Positions 8,726 to 15,939 of a stretch of 64,000 nt of DNA are shown here, one piece after another. Both the position numbers and the translations under genes were made by a program. Under the pieces are notes generated by a model. The model saw nothing but the letters and a program-made list of their open reading frames with translations, made no database searches and had not been told where the DNA came from. How positions within the stretch are numbered: position 1 is the first letter of the stretch; every line of letters starts with the position of its first letter. The DNA is from an uncultured Candidatus Melainabacteria bacterium (lineage in GTDB: Bacteria > Cyanobacteriota > Vampirovibrionia > Gastranaerophilales > Gastranaerophilaceae), in assembly GCA_934692295.1 (NCBI GenBank), contig CAKUTL010000003.1:19705-83704 (forward strand), written 5' to 3'.

Positions 8726-9637
8726 AACTTCTCGAATTGCTGCAATCATTCCATTAGGGTCTGCAATATTATTACCGGCAATGTCAAAAGCTGTACCATG
8801 TCCCGGAGAAGTTCTGATAATATCTAAACCAATAGTCATATTGACGGTTTTATCACCTGCAACAGTTTTTATCGGGATAAGCCCTTGATCATGATAATTG
8901 GCAATATAACAATCGTAATCATCTTTTTCGCCTTTGTAGTAATGAACTCCGGCTTTTACAAACAATGTATCCGCAGGTAGCGGCATTGAAATATCGATAC
9001 CTTGAGCTTGCAATTCTTTAACGGCAGGGATTAGAATATCTATTTCTTCCCTTCCTAAAATTCCATCTTCTCCAGAGTGAGGATTAAAACCACATAGTGC
9101 AAACTTTGGATTTTCTATGCCAAAATGAGATTCAAAAGTTTTTACCAAGTTTTGAACTTTCGTTATTACAATTTCTTTGGTTAAATTTATATCTTTCAAC
9201 GCACAATGTCTGGTCAACAACAAAACTCTAAAATTATCTGCAACAAAAAGCATTTCGGCAAGTTGTCCATCATGTGCAAGATATTTTTGCAAAACTTCTG
9301 TTTGACCGTTAAACTTATGTCCGGCAAGATACATTGCATTTTTGGCAACAGGAGCCGTTACAATCGCTTTGGGTTTAATTTCGCAAACTTTCAAAAGAGA
9401 TTGGAAAGAAAATTCTCCGGCTTCTTTTGTAATTTTCCCAGCTTTTACGTCTTTTTTATCGAAAGGAATTTCAATTATGTCATACTTTTTATCAAGTTTT
9501 CCATAAAAATCCAAAACATCACGATTAGAAATAAGAATGATTTTATCTTGTGGTAAATCGAGTTCTTTTAGAGCTTTTATGGTAATTTCAGATCCAATTC
9601 CATTTGGATCTCCGGTTGTAATTGCGATTTTATCCAT
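8720..9637 (-). CDS. pdxA: PdxA-family 4-phospho-hydroxyacid dehydrogenase
   Basis: 305 residues, with the PdxA landmarks: TTGDPNGIGSEIT at the N-terminus, the metal-site histidines in GHKFNGQTE, FNPHSGEDG and NYHDQGLIPIK, and the C-terminal SPGHGTAFDIAG. In B6 synthesis PdxA oxidises 4-phosphohydroxy-L-threonine to the aminoketone used by PdxJ. PdxA2-type relatives instead oxidise 4-phospho-D-threonate or -erythronate and sit beside DUF1537 kinases. Here the start lies 3 bases after a DUF1537 kinase gene, which suggests the PdxA2 role; but pdxJ is also present (50188), so a B6 role remains possible. The sequence alone does not decide. Confidence 0.85.
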   Translation of the reverse strand: MDKIAITTGDPNGIGSEITIKALKELDLPQDKIILISNRDVLDFYGKLDKKYDIIEIPFDKKDVKAGKITKEAGEFSFQSLLKVCEIKPKAIVTAPVAKNAMYLAGHKFNGQTEVLQKYLAHDGQLAEMLFVADNFRVLLLTRHCALKDINLTKEIVITKVQNLVKTFESHFGIENPKFALCGFNPHSGEDGILGREEIDILIPAVKELQAQGIDISMPLPADTLFVKAGVHYYKGEKDDYDCYIANYHDQGLIPIKTVAGDKTVNMTIGLDIIRTSPGHGTAFDIAGNNIADPNGMIAAIREVL

Positions 9638-9640
9638 AAT

Positions 9641-10960
9641 TTACTCTTCGTGTTTTTCAAAATATCTTAAAATTTCAATAAGAGTGTTAACTCCACCCAA
9701 ATTTCCGGATTTTGTAACAATCCATTGGTCTGAATTTACACTTCTGCCAAGAGCAATTGCAGGCAAAACTTCATCAACAAGTTTTAGTTGATTAGCACCA
9801 ATTGCGTTACAACATTTGTAAGACGTTTCACCACCAAGTGTAACAAGAATAGCCTTTTTCTTTTCCAAAACTTGTTTTGCTAAATCTGAAAGGAAATCAG
9901 TAATAACATTTGCAAGACCGGATTTTGTTAAATCGGCTTTGATTGTATCTTCCGAAAAGCCATCAAAATTTTTGAGTAATTTTGAAGTATGAACCAACAC
10001 AATATTGTTACTTCCTAGATTTGAAACAATTCTATCAACTAAACTCTCTTCAACTCCGGAAAGAACAGTGTTCATATTGAGTTCAATAATCAAACAGTTT
10101 TCTTCATAGTTTTCATTTTGTTCAAGTTTTTCGATTTGGTTTGCAGTAATGTGAGTTGCACTTCCGGAAACAATAAATTTTGGTAAGGTTGGAAGTTTTA
10201 CAGGAAGAACTTCTTCTTCCTCATCTTGTGGAAACCATTCGTTACTTAGAACTTTTGCAGCTGCGGCTGTTCCAACAGGCAAAATTTTATAATTAGATTT
10301 TTGCATAGCAAGCACGATTTGTTCCAAATCGGTTGTAGAAGTAGAATCCGCGATAATAATTTTTTTACCTTTTGAAATTAAATCATTCAAAGTCATCAAA
10401 ATTGGACCTGCACCGTCTAAAATGGTTTTCAATCCTATTTCTCCGACTAAATCTACCAAATTTTCTCCAAGTTGAGCCTTCAACATTGTTGGAAGGTGAG
10501 ATTCAGTAATTGGCGAATGTGGATCTCTTGCCATTTCGGTTCTTTCAATTGGAACACCTTTTAACAAGTGGTATCCGCCAACAGTTATTCTTCCTTCTTG
10601 AGGAAAAGCAGGCATTACAATCGCAGCATCCCATTCCAAAACTTGAAGCAAAGACAAAACTTCAACCGCAATATTTCCTCTTACTGTTGAGTCGATTTTT
10701 TTATAGAAGAAATCCGGATTGATTTCATTCACAAACAGTTGAGCGGCATTCTTAACTTTCTCAAATGCTTCTTGAGGTGAAACATTTCTTGACTCAGTCG
10801 AAATCGCCCATGCTTGAGATGGATTAGTTTGTGTCTTTTGAATTTCGTTATTCAGTAAAATGTTTGTATCAGCACCATTCAATTCAAACTGTAGAGCTGT
10901 ATCGTTTGCCCCAGTCAAATCGTCCGCAATGATGCCGACAGTGTTAGAATTTATAATCAT
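9641..10960 (-). CDS. Four-carbon acid sugar kinase (DUF1537 family)
   Basis: 439 residues with the two-domain DUF1537 layout. The N-terminal domain begins VGIIADDLTGANDTALQF and contains FYKKIDSTVRGN; the C-terminal nucleotide-binding domain has the VSGSATHITANQI and LVTLGGETSYKCC stretches, the glycine-rich GGETS being a family hallmark. Characterised members (DtnK, OtnK) phosphorylate D-threonate, D-erythronate or related acids at O4, giving the substrate of a PdxA2 dehydrogenase. The start overlaps the end of ssb by 4 bases and pdxA follows after 3 bases, so translation is probably coupled. No class II aldolase or isomerase of that catabolic route is adjacent. Confidence 0.85.
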   Translation of the reverse strand: MIINSNTVGIIADDLTGANDTALQFELNGADTNILLNNEIQKTQTNPSQAWAISTESRNVSPQEAFEKVKNAAQLFVNEINPDFFYKKIDSTVRGNIAVEVLSLLQVLEWDAAIVMPAFPQEGRITVGGYHLLKGVPIERTEMARDPHSPITESHLPTMLKAQLGENLVDLVGEIGLKTILDGAGPILMTLNDLISKGKKIIIADSTSTTDLEQIVLAMQKSNYKILPVGTAAAAKVLSNEWFPQDEEEEVLPVKLPTLPKFIVSGSATHITANQIEKLEQNENYEENCLIIELNMNTVLSGVEESLVDRIVSNLGSNNIVLVHTSKLLKNFDGFSEDTIKADLTKSGLANVITDFLSDLAKQVLEKKKAILVTLGGETSYKCCNAIGANQLKLVDEVLPAIALGRSVNSDQWIVTKSGNLGGVNTLIEILRYFEKHEE

Positions 10961-11313
10961 AATACAGCTTCTGTTTCAGCGTCCCTTTTTGAACCTAATA
11001 ATCTAATGTTGTTTGCAATAACATAGAAAGATTCTCTTTCGTTGTTAGTTTGTTTATCAACCCAACGTCTGTTTGCAATTCTACCATCGATAGCAACAAG
11101 TCTTCCTTTTTTAATATATTCTGCTGCAAATTCAGCTTGTTTATCCCAAACTTCAATATTAAACCAATCAGTAACTTCTGATTTAGTTTTGGTATCCCAT
11201 CTGTTTACTGCAACAGAAAAAGAAGCCTTTGTCTTGCCTGAATCGTAAGCATTAAAGTTTTCAGAAGCATCTCTTCCAACTCTGCCAACAACAACTACTG
11301 TATTCATATCCAT
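10957..11313 (-). CDS. ssb: Single-stranded DNA-binding protein
   Basis: 118 residues forming one OB-fold: MNTVVVVGRVGRDAS, FSVAVNRW, TDWFNIEVWDKQAEFAAEYIKKG, and LVAIDGRIANRRW are typical SSB strands. The usual disordered tail ending in acidic residues plus Ile-Pro-Phe is missing; the chain stops at AETEAVL. Without that tail the protein should bind ssDNA but not recruit SSB partners in the usual way, so it may be a secondary paralogue. It is the first gene of a three-gene operon with the acid-sugar kinase and pdxA. ATG at 11313; an ATG two codons later (MNTVV) is also possible. Confidence 0.88.
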   Translation of the reverse strand: MDMNTVVVVGRVGRDASENFNAYDSGKTKASFSVAVNRWDTKTKSEVTDWFNIEVWDKQAEFAAEYIKKGRLVAIDGRIANRRWVDKQTNNERESFYVIANNIRLLGSKRDAETEAVL

Positions 11314-11401
11314 ATCCTTTCAGTTTTCAATTTTATACATGGCATTATATATCAAATGTCAAAATATAACAAATTTACTGTAACAAAATAATATATTGCA
11401 T

Positions 11402-12172
11402 TTAAGCGATATAAAAAAGCAAATTGATTAAAAAATCTGCAACTAACATATAGATAGTTGAAAGGATTGCTGCTTGAGTTGTTGAAGTCCCGACTTCTTT
11501 TGCTCCGCCCCTTGTTTCATAACCTTTTGAGGCACAAACTAATGCAATTAGTCCGCCAAAAATACATGCCTTGAGCAAGCTGATATAAATATCTTTTGTT
11601 GCCATCCATGCCCAAGCAGATGCCATATATCTTGCTGGGTGAAGATTGATTGTTTCAAGAGAAACAAACATTCCGCCTAAAATCCCGACAAATTCAGCAA
11701 TTAAAACAACCATTGGAACTGTAATTGCGGCTGATATAATTCTAGGGGCAAAATAATAACCGACAGGGCTGATTTTTAAAGTCTTGATTGCATCAACTTG
11801 TGATGTAACTTGCATATTAGCAATTTCAGCGGATATTGCAGTTCCCGCTCTGGCACCAATAGCCAAAGCAACAAATCCAGGAGCAATTTCACGAATCATA
11901 ACAACGGCAATAGTACCGCCAATGTACGCTTCTGCACCGGTCATCAAAAATTCTTTAGAAACTTGAATTGCAATAACAGCGGCTGAAATAAATGCAATAA
12001 CTAAAGAGATTGGTAAAGAGTCATAACTTATTGCTGCAGCTTGCGAAATAACTGTTCTAAGCCTTACATTCCCGCTAAAAATGTACGTAATACATTCTAT
12101 TAAATTTTGGACACAAGCACCAAGAAATCTAATCAAGTTCTTACCCTTTCTTTTATGAAAATATTGTATCAT
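11402..12172 (-). CDS. mlaE: MlaE-family ABC transporter permease
   Basis: 256 residues, full length for the MlaE/TrnI family. The N-terminal interfacial helix (FLGACVQNLIECITYIF) is followed by about five membrane helices, with the family patterns IAPGFVALAIGARAGTAISAEIANMQVTSQVDA and SKGYETRGGAKEVG. In MlaFEDB-type systems this permease moves phospholipids between inner and outer membranes, and in cyanobacteria and plastids it is the TGD1-type lipid importer. No ATPase or MCE protein is adjacent. The intergenic region upstream holds a repeat and a 20-bp palindrome. Confidence 0.88.
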   Translation of the reverse strand: MIQYFHKRKGKNLIRFLGACVQNLIECITYIFSGNVRLRTVISQAAAISYDSLPISLVIAFISAAVIAIQVSKEFLMTGAEAYIGGTIAVVMIREIAPGFVALAIGARAGTAISAEIANMQVTSQVDAIKTLKISPVGYYFAPRIISAAITVPMVVLIAEFVGILGGMFVSLETINLHPARYMASAWAWMATKDIYISLLKACIFGGLIALVCASKGYETRGGAKEVGTSTTQAAILSTIYMLVADFLINLLFYIA

Positions 12173-12229
12173 AAAAAGTTAAAAGTCTATAAGTTGATAA
12201 GTCTTACGGGATAAAGGCAATAAGGAACA

Positions 12230-12270
12230 GGGGAATAAGTTCGAAATAGGCACTAAGGCACTAGGTCTTT
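12230..12270. repeat. Second copy of the 7495 repeat (partial)
   Basis: Shares GGGGAATAAGTTCG and GGCACTAAGG...GGTCTT with 7510-7560. Only one arm is kept. Confidence 0.5.
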
Positions 12271-12276
12271 ATGTTT

Positions 12277-12324
12277 GTCATTCTTGTATATGTCAAGTAA
12301 TTCGTTGACATATACAAGAATGAC
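12277..12324. repeat. Perfect 20-bp inverted repeat
   Basis: Arms 12277-12296 and 12305-12324 are exact reverse complements around an 8-nt loop (GTAATTCG). The arms are AT-rich and contain TTGACATATA. No T-tract follows on either strand, so it is not a typical terminator. It sits between the mlaE start and the dnaJ terminator. Confidence 0.8.
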
Positions 12325-12365
12325 GTAAAATAAAAAGTGAACAACGGAATTTACAAAACCTAATT

Positions 12366-12398
12366 AAAAAATTCCCTCTCCATTTGTTGGAGAGGGAA
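12366..12398 (-). terminator. Intrinsic terminator after dnaJ
   Basis: Stem TTCCCTCTCC/GGAGAGGGAA (12372-12381 with 12389-12398), loop of 7 nt, followed on the minus strand by a TTTTTTAATTA tail. Confidence 0.85.
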
Positions 12399-12406
12399 TA
12401 ATAACA

Positions 12407-13486
12407 TTATCCTTGCAATTGTTTATACAAATCAATTTGCTTTTGGGTTAATTTTGCAGGTAATACGATTTTTATTTTTGCATTCAAATTACCGTATCCT
12501 CCGGCTTTTTTAGGTAATCCTAAGTTTTTAAGTCTTAGCATTTTCCCGCTTGAAGTCATTGGAGGTATTTTTATACCAATATTTCCGTGTAAGGTTTGGA
12601 TTTCTTTTTGACAACCTAAAACGGCTTCCGGCGGAGTAATTTCGATTTCTTTAGTCAAATCAGAACCTTTAATTTCGTATTCAGAATCTTTTGGAGAAAT
12701 TATCAAATACAAATCACCTTTTTGACCATAAACATCTGCTTTGCCTTCGCCTTTAAGTCTTACTTTTTGCCCTTCTTTTATTTCTTTTGGAAGTCTTACT
12801 TTTATAGATTTTGTTTCATTAATAATCCCTGTACTTCCGCAAGCAGAACAATAACCACCATTTGGAGGGCATTGAGTGCATTTTCTCATATCATTGAATT
12901 TTACGGTGATAGGTTCGGATGAGAACAAATCCTTTGCGGTTACATTCAAAGTTTTTGTTATATCCAAGTCTTCTTTAGGTGTGCTTTGAGTTCTTGTTCT
13001 GGAACCTCTTGAGCCTGTACTTCCGTAACTTCTTCTTGTATAACCTTGTTGAGCTGCACCCAAGTCGCCAAAGTCAAAACCGGAGAATCCTCCTCTTGCA
13101 CCTCCAGCAGCAGCACCACCCATCATATCGCCAAACAATGAGCTAAAAAAATCAGAGAATCCGCCCATATCTTGACCATTGAAGTTAAATTGTTGATAAG
13201 CTCCACCTTGACCACCGCCAAAGTTAAAGTTTTCAAATCCGGGAGGTGGAGTATAATCTGCTCCGCCTTGCCAATTTGCACCTAAGCTATCATATCTTTG
13301 ACGTTTTTGTTTATCGCCAAGAACTTCATAGGCTTCGTTTATCTCTTTAAATTTTTCTTCTGCTTCTTTTGTTTTATTTACATCCGGGTGATATTTACGA
13401 GCAAGTTTTCTGTATGCAGATTTTATTTCTGCTTCGGTAGCTTCTCTTTTTACTCCCAGAGTTTCGTAGTAATCTTTATATTTCAT
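12407..13486 (-). CDS. dnaJ: DnaJ-type co-chaperone with a single half zinc finger
   Basis: 359 residues from ATG 13486 ([11 protein letters not shown]), which lies 8 nt after AGGAG. The J-domain has KYHPDVNK, then a long Gly/Phe/Gln-rich region (about 75-165). The central region holds only CTQC and CSAC, two CxxC pairs in place of the four of classical DnaJ, so it can form one zinc site. The two C-terminal beta-sandwich domains ([34 protein letters not shown]) are complete. It should deliver clients to DnaK. Its Shine-Dalgarno is buried in a 12-bp hairpin (13491-13529). Intermediate between DnaJ and CbpA; a main DnaJ may exist elsewhere. Confidence 0.88.
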   Translation of the reverse strand: MKYKDYYETLGVKREATEAEIKSAYRKLARKYHPDVNKTKEAEEKFKEINEAYEVLGDKQKRQRYDSLGANWQGGADYTPPPGFENFNFGGGQGGAYQQFNFNGQDMGGFSDFFSSLFGDMMGGAAAGGARGGFSGFDFGDLGAAQQGYTRRSYGSTGSRGSRTRTQSTPKEDLDITKTLNVTAKDLFSSEPITVKFNDMRKCTQCPPNGGYCSACGSTGIINETKSIKVRLPKEIKEGQKVRLKGEGKADVYGQKGDLYLIISPKDSEYEIKGSDLTKEIEITPPEAVLGCQKEIQTLHGNIGIKIPPMTSSGKMLRLKNLGLPKKAGGYGNLNAKIKIVLPAKLTQKQIDLYKQLQG

Positions 13487-13490
13487 AATC

Positions 13491-13529
13491 AAATCTCCTA
13501 TTATAATGATAATATAAAATAGGAGATTT
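13491..13529 (-). promoter_or_regulatory. Hairpin sequestering the dnaJ ribosome-binding site
   Basis: In the mRNA AAATCTCCTATT (13529-13518) pairs perfectly with AATAGGAGATTT (13502-13491) over 12 bp with a 15-nt AT-rich loop. The 3' arm contains the AGGAG Shine-Dalgarno that serves ATG 13486. The hairpin is AU-rich and lacks a terminator tail in this direction. It resembles an RNA thermometer in front of a chaperone gene; that role is inferred. Confidence 0.6.
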
Positions 13530-13562
13530 TTCGTTATTTTTAATTATTTTTTAATGATATTT

Positions 13563-13967
13563 TTATAATGATTTAAGTTTATCACTCATTTCTGAAATAT
13601 CTTTTGACAAATTCTTTATGAAATTCTTATCTTCCAAGGCTTTCAATATTTCAGCTTTGTTACCCATTGCAATAGGTCTTTTGTTCTCAATCATCATAGC
13701 CGGATGAAGCATGGCAACTTCTAAAAGATGACTTGCTTTGTTCTTTTCGTCTTGGGAAATTGACAAAACTAAAGAACGGCAATATAAATTTTTATCTGTA
13801 TTCTGCATAGGAACATTTATTTCCCGATAATAAGAGTTATCAAGGATTTCTCTTCCTGCACGATCTTTAATTGTCTTGACCAAAATTTCTAACTTTTCTT
13901 GAAAATTCACTGGTTTAAGCCTTATTATTTTTGCTTTATTTGTTTTTATATTCAGTAATTTTATCAT
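13563..13967 (-). CDS. Hypothetical protein next to the RelA/SpoT-like gene
   Basis: 134 residues, charged, mostly helical, with no signal peptide, membrane helix or recognised motif. The start (MIKLLNIKTNKAKIIRL) lies 16 bases after the stop of the RelA/SpoT-fold gene, so the two are very likely cotranscribed. A dedicated partner (antitoxin or immunity type) of the upstream protein is one possible reading, based only on position and size. Function unknown. Confidence 0.65.
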   Translation of the reverse strand: MIKLLNIKTNKAKIIRLKPVNFQEKLEILVKTIKDRAGREILDNSYYREINVPMQNTDKNLYCRSLVLSISQDEKNKASHLLEVAMLHPAMMIENKRPIAMGNKAEILKALEDKNFIKNLSKDISEMSDKLKSL

Positions 13968-13983
13968 ATTTTTCCTTATTCGT

Positions 13984-15438
13984 CTATCCTACATATGCAA
14001 TATTTAAAGGTTCTAAATGAGGTACAAAATTTACCATTTTTGCTTTTTGGTCTGCAACATCAGCTTCGTGGATTTCTCGCATATAATCTTTAGACAATTT
14101 TGGATTAAATCCATTTGGAAGTTTTGGTTGAGATGTTTTAACACCAAGTTCTCCATCTCGGTAGTAATCATAAACCTTTGAACCGTATTTGTCATATTGT
14201 TTTGCTTCTTCCGGAGCTAAACCTTTCAATGCGGATACGTATTCTTGGCTTGCGGGAGTTAGTGTTAATTTTTCTTGAAGTGCATCATATTTTACGTGTT
14301 CCCATTCTCCAAACGGACCAGTTCCACGAACTTGAATTTCTCCATATGTACCGTCTTTAAATACAACATTAATTTGTCCCGTTGTATATCCCCCTGATTT
14401 GATTGCATCTTTAGCGGATTTTGGAAGATTTTCCAATCCGTATTTTGCAAGGTCTATATTTTCAGAACAACTGATTATATCAAATTTTTCACCTGTTGCA
14501 AGTTGAAATCTTTCAAACTGCCTAATTTGATTATCTGAAAAATATGCAATACCGTCTTTACCCTTGTAATTGTTTACATCTCCAAGTCGTAGAGGTTCAA
14601 TATTAGGATTATTTTTCAATTCGTCTATCAAATCTTTTCTCATGCCTGATTTTTCAAGTTTTTCAATAGTTGTAACTTTTCTATCCAAAGCATCTTTCAT
14701 GCCTGATAGAAGGAATTTATTAACAACCGGATCAGATTGTTTTTCCGCTAAAGCACATTTGATTGCGTGTGAATATTTATCTGCAACAACTTGTTCTGTA
14801 GGAGATAGAGTTTCATTATTAAATAATTTTTTAATAATAGATTTTTCCGATTTTGTTAAGGCTTTGCCTTCAAAAGTAAAGTTTTCAATAGTTTCAGCAA
14901 CATCCTTTTTGGTCAAATTTGGAAGTTGAATTCTTCCGCCAATAGCATCTTGGATGTATTCTGCAGCTTGTTTATCTGTTGAAACATTTTGATTTAATTT
15001 TTTCATCCATTTGCAAACTTTTGAATAAACAGAGTTTGCACCTTTTGGACGAACCCCGATTTCAATTCCGGAAAAGACTTTATCCAATTGAGCTTTTGCA
15101 CTCGGAAGAGCTTTTTCGTAACTTTCACTCAAACGGAGAGAAATATTACCAATTTCAGCCTGATGAGTAATATCTCCGGCTTTAATTGCATCTGAAGTAA
15201 CTTCAAACGCAGGTCTATTTAGGGCTTGAGTTTGAACATTGACAGGAATTGTAATATCCGGTTTAACCCGATATTTTCTAATACCCGCTTCTGCTAATTT
15301 CTCTGCTGTATTTTCAGCTTGTGGTAATGATAATAACTTTCCAACTTTTAAATTAGGCTTAGTTATCACTTCTGTAACAGGTTTACTTTCAACAATGGCT
15401 TTTGTTGCTCCTTGAAGCATTTTCGACAAAATACGCAT
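13984..15438 (-). CDS. Divergent RelA/SpoT-type nucleotidyltransferase-domain protein
   Basis: 484 residues. The alarmone-synthetase landmarks appear in order: RPKGANSVYSK at 130-140 (ATP-binding basic residues), DAIGGRI at 164-170 with the metal-binding Asp164, GGYTTGQINV around Tyr351 (the guanine-stacking Tyr), GEIQV with catalytic-type Glu367, and WEH at 379-381. An unusual insertion of about 180 residues separates the Asp motif from Tyr351, and the His after GYxS is Gln356. No HD hydrolase, TGS or ACT domain is present. It may make (p)ppGpp-like nucleotides or, like toxSAS enzymes, modify nucleotides or tRNA. Driven by a copy of the GGCAA-21-TATATA element 31 nt upstream. Assignment is by motif only. 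Confidence 0.65.
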   Translation of the reverse strand: MRILSKMLQGATKAIVESKPVTEVITKPNLKVGKLLSLPQAENTAEKLAEAGIRKYRVKPDITIPVNVQTQALNRPAFEVTSDAIKAGDITHQAEIGNISLRLSESYEKALPSAKAQLDKVFSGIEIGVRPKGANSVYSKVCKWMKKLNQNVSTDKQAAEYIQDAIGGRIQLPNLTKKDVAETIENFTFEGKALTKSEKSIIKKLFNNETLSPTEQVVADKYSHAIKCALAEKQSDPVVNKFLLSGMKDALDRKVTTIEKLEKSGMRKDLIDELKNNPNIEPLRLGDVNNYKGKDGIAYFSDNQIRQFERFQLATGEKFDIISCSENIDLAKYGLENLPKSAKDAIKSGGYTTGQINVVFKDGTYGEIQVRGTGPFGEWEHVKYDALQEKLTLTPASQEYVSALKGLAPEEAKQYDKYGSKVYDYYRDGELGVKTSQPKLPNGFNPKLSKDYMREIHEADVADQKAKMVNFVPHLEPLNIAYVG

Positions 15439-15469
15439 ATTAATTTCCCTTATTTTATCCCCTATATTG

Positions 15470-15501
15470 TATATAAAGTATTTTTGTTTTCGAAAATTGC
15501 C
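15470..15501 (-). promoter_or_regulatory. Conserved GGCAA-21-TATATA promoter-like element, copy 2
   Basis: Minus strand GGCAA, 21 nt ending TACTT, TATATA. Ends 31 nt before the ATG of the RelA/SpoT-like gene, with an AAGGGAA ribosome-binding site between. Confidence 0.75.
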
Positions 15502-15511
15502 TAAATAAAAG

Positions 15512-15538
15512 AAAAAGGTATTACAAATTGTAATACCT
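15512..15538 (-). terminator. Intrinsic terminator after the winged-helix gene
   Basis: Near-perfect hairpin AGGTATTACAA/TTGTAATACCT (15516-15538); on the minus strand a TTTTTC tail follows. It separates the gene at 15573 from the promoter element at 15470. Confidence 0.8.
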
Positions 15539-15572
15539 CTTATATTATTCCATGTGTAAATGTGGTTAAAAA

Positions 15573-15797
15573 CTACTTAAGGCTAACTTTTACAGCAGGT
15601 CCTTTTTGAGCGATTTCAACTTTGTTTTCTCTAGCTAACCAGCCTAAACCTAAATCTGCAAAGTTTCCTTTTAAATCTAATTCTTTTTTCATTTTAGCAA
15701 AAGAAGTTGTTCCGTTTTGGTGTAAATAGTTATAAATTTCTCCTGCTGAAAATCCGATTTGTTCTTCTAATGTTAAGTTAACTTTTTTTGATGCCAT
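15573..15797 (-). CDS. Small winged-helix protein (DUF2582 family)
   Basis: 74 residues from the ATG at 15797 (MASKKVNLTLEEQIG), chosen because AGGAGG lies 8 nt upstream; the longer frame to 15845 lacks this. The body (AGEIYNYLHQNGTTSFAKMKKEL, LGLGWLARENKVEI) is a compact winged helix-turn-helix resembling PF10771 (DUF2582). Proteins of this kind are small, sometimes DNA-binding; the target is unknown. Monocistronic, closed by the hairpin at 15512-15538. Confidence 0.8.
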   Translation of the reverse strand: MASKKVNLTLEEQIGFSAGEIYNYLHQNGTTSFAKMKKELDLKGNFADLGLGWLARENKVEIAQKGPAVKVSLK

Positions 15798-15939
15798 GAT
15801 TTCTTCCTCCTGATTTATTGTAGTCATCACACTTTTTCGATACATTGATAATAGTTTATTTTAATATTTAAAACATCATTTCAATTACGTAGTTTGGCAT
15901 ATTATTTTATGGTAAAATACTACATAAGGAGTATTGAAT

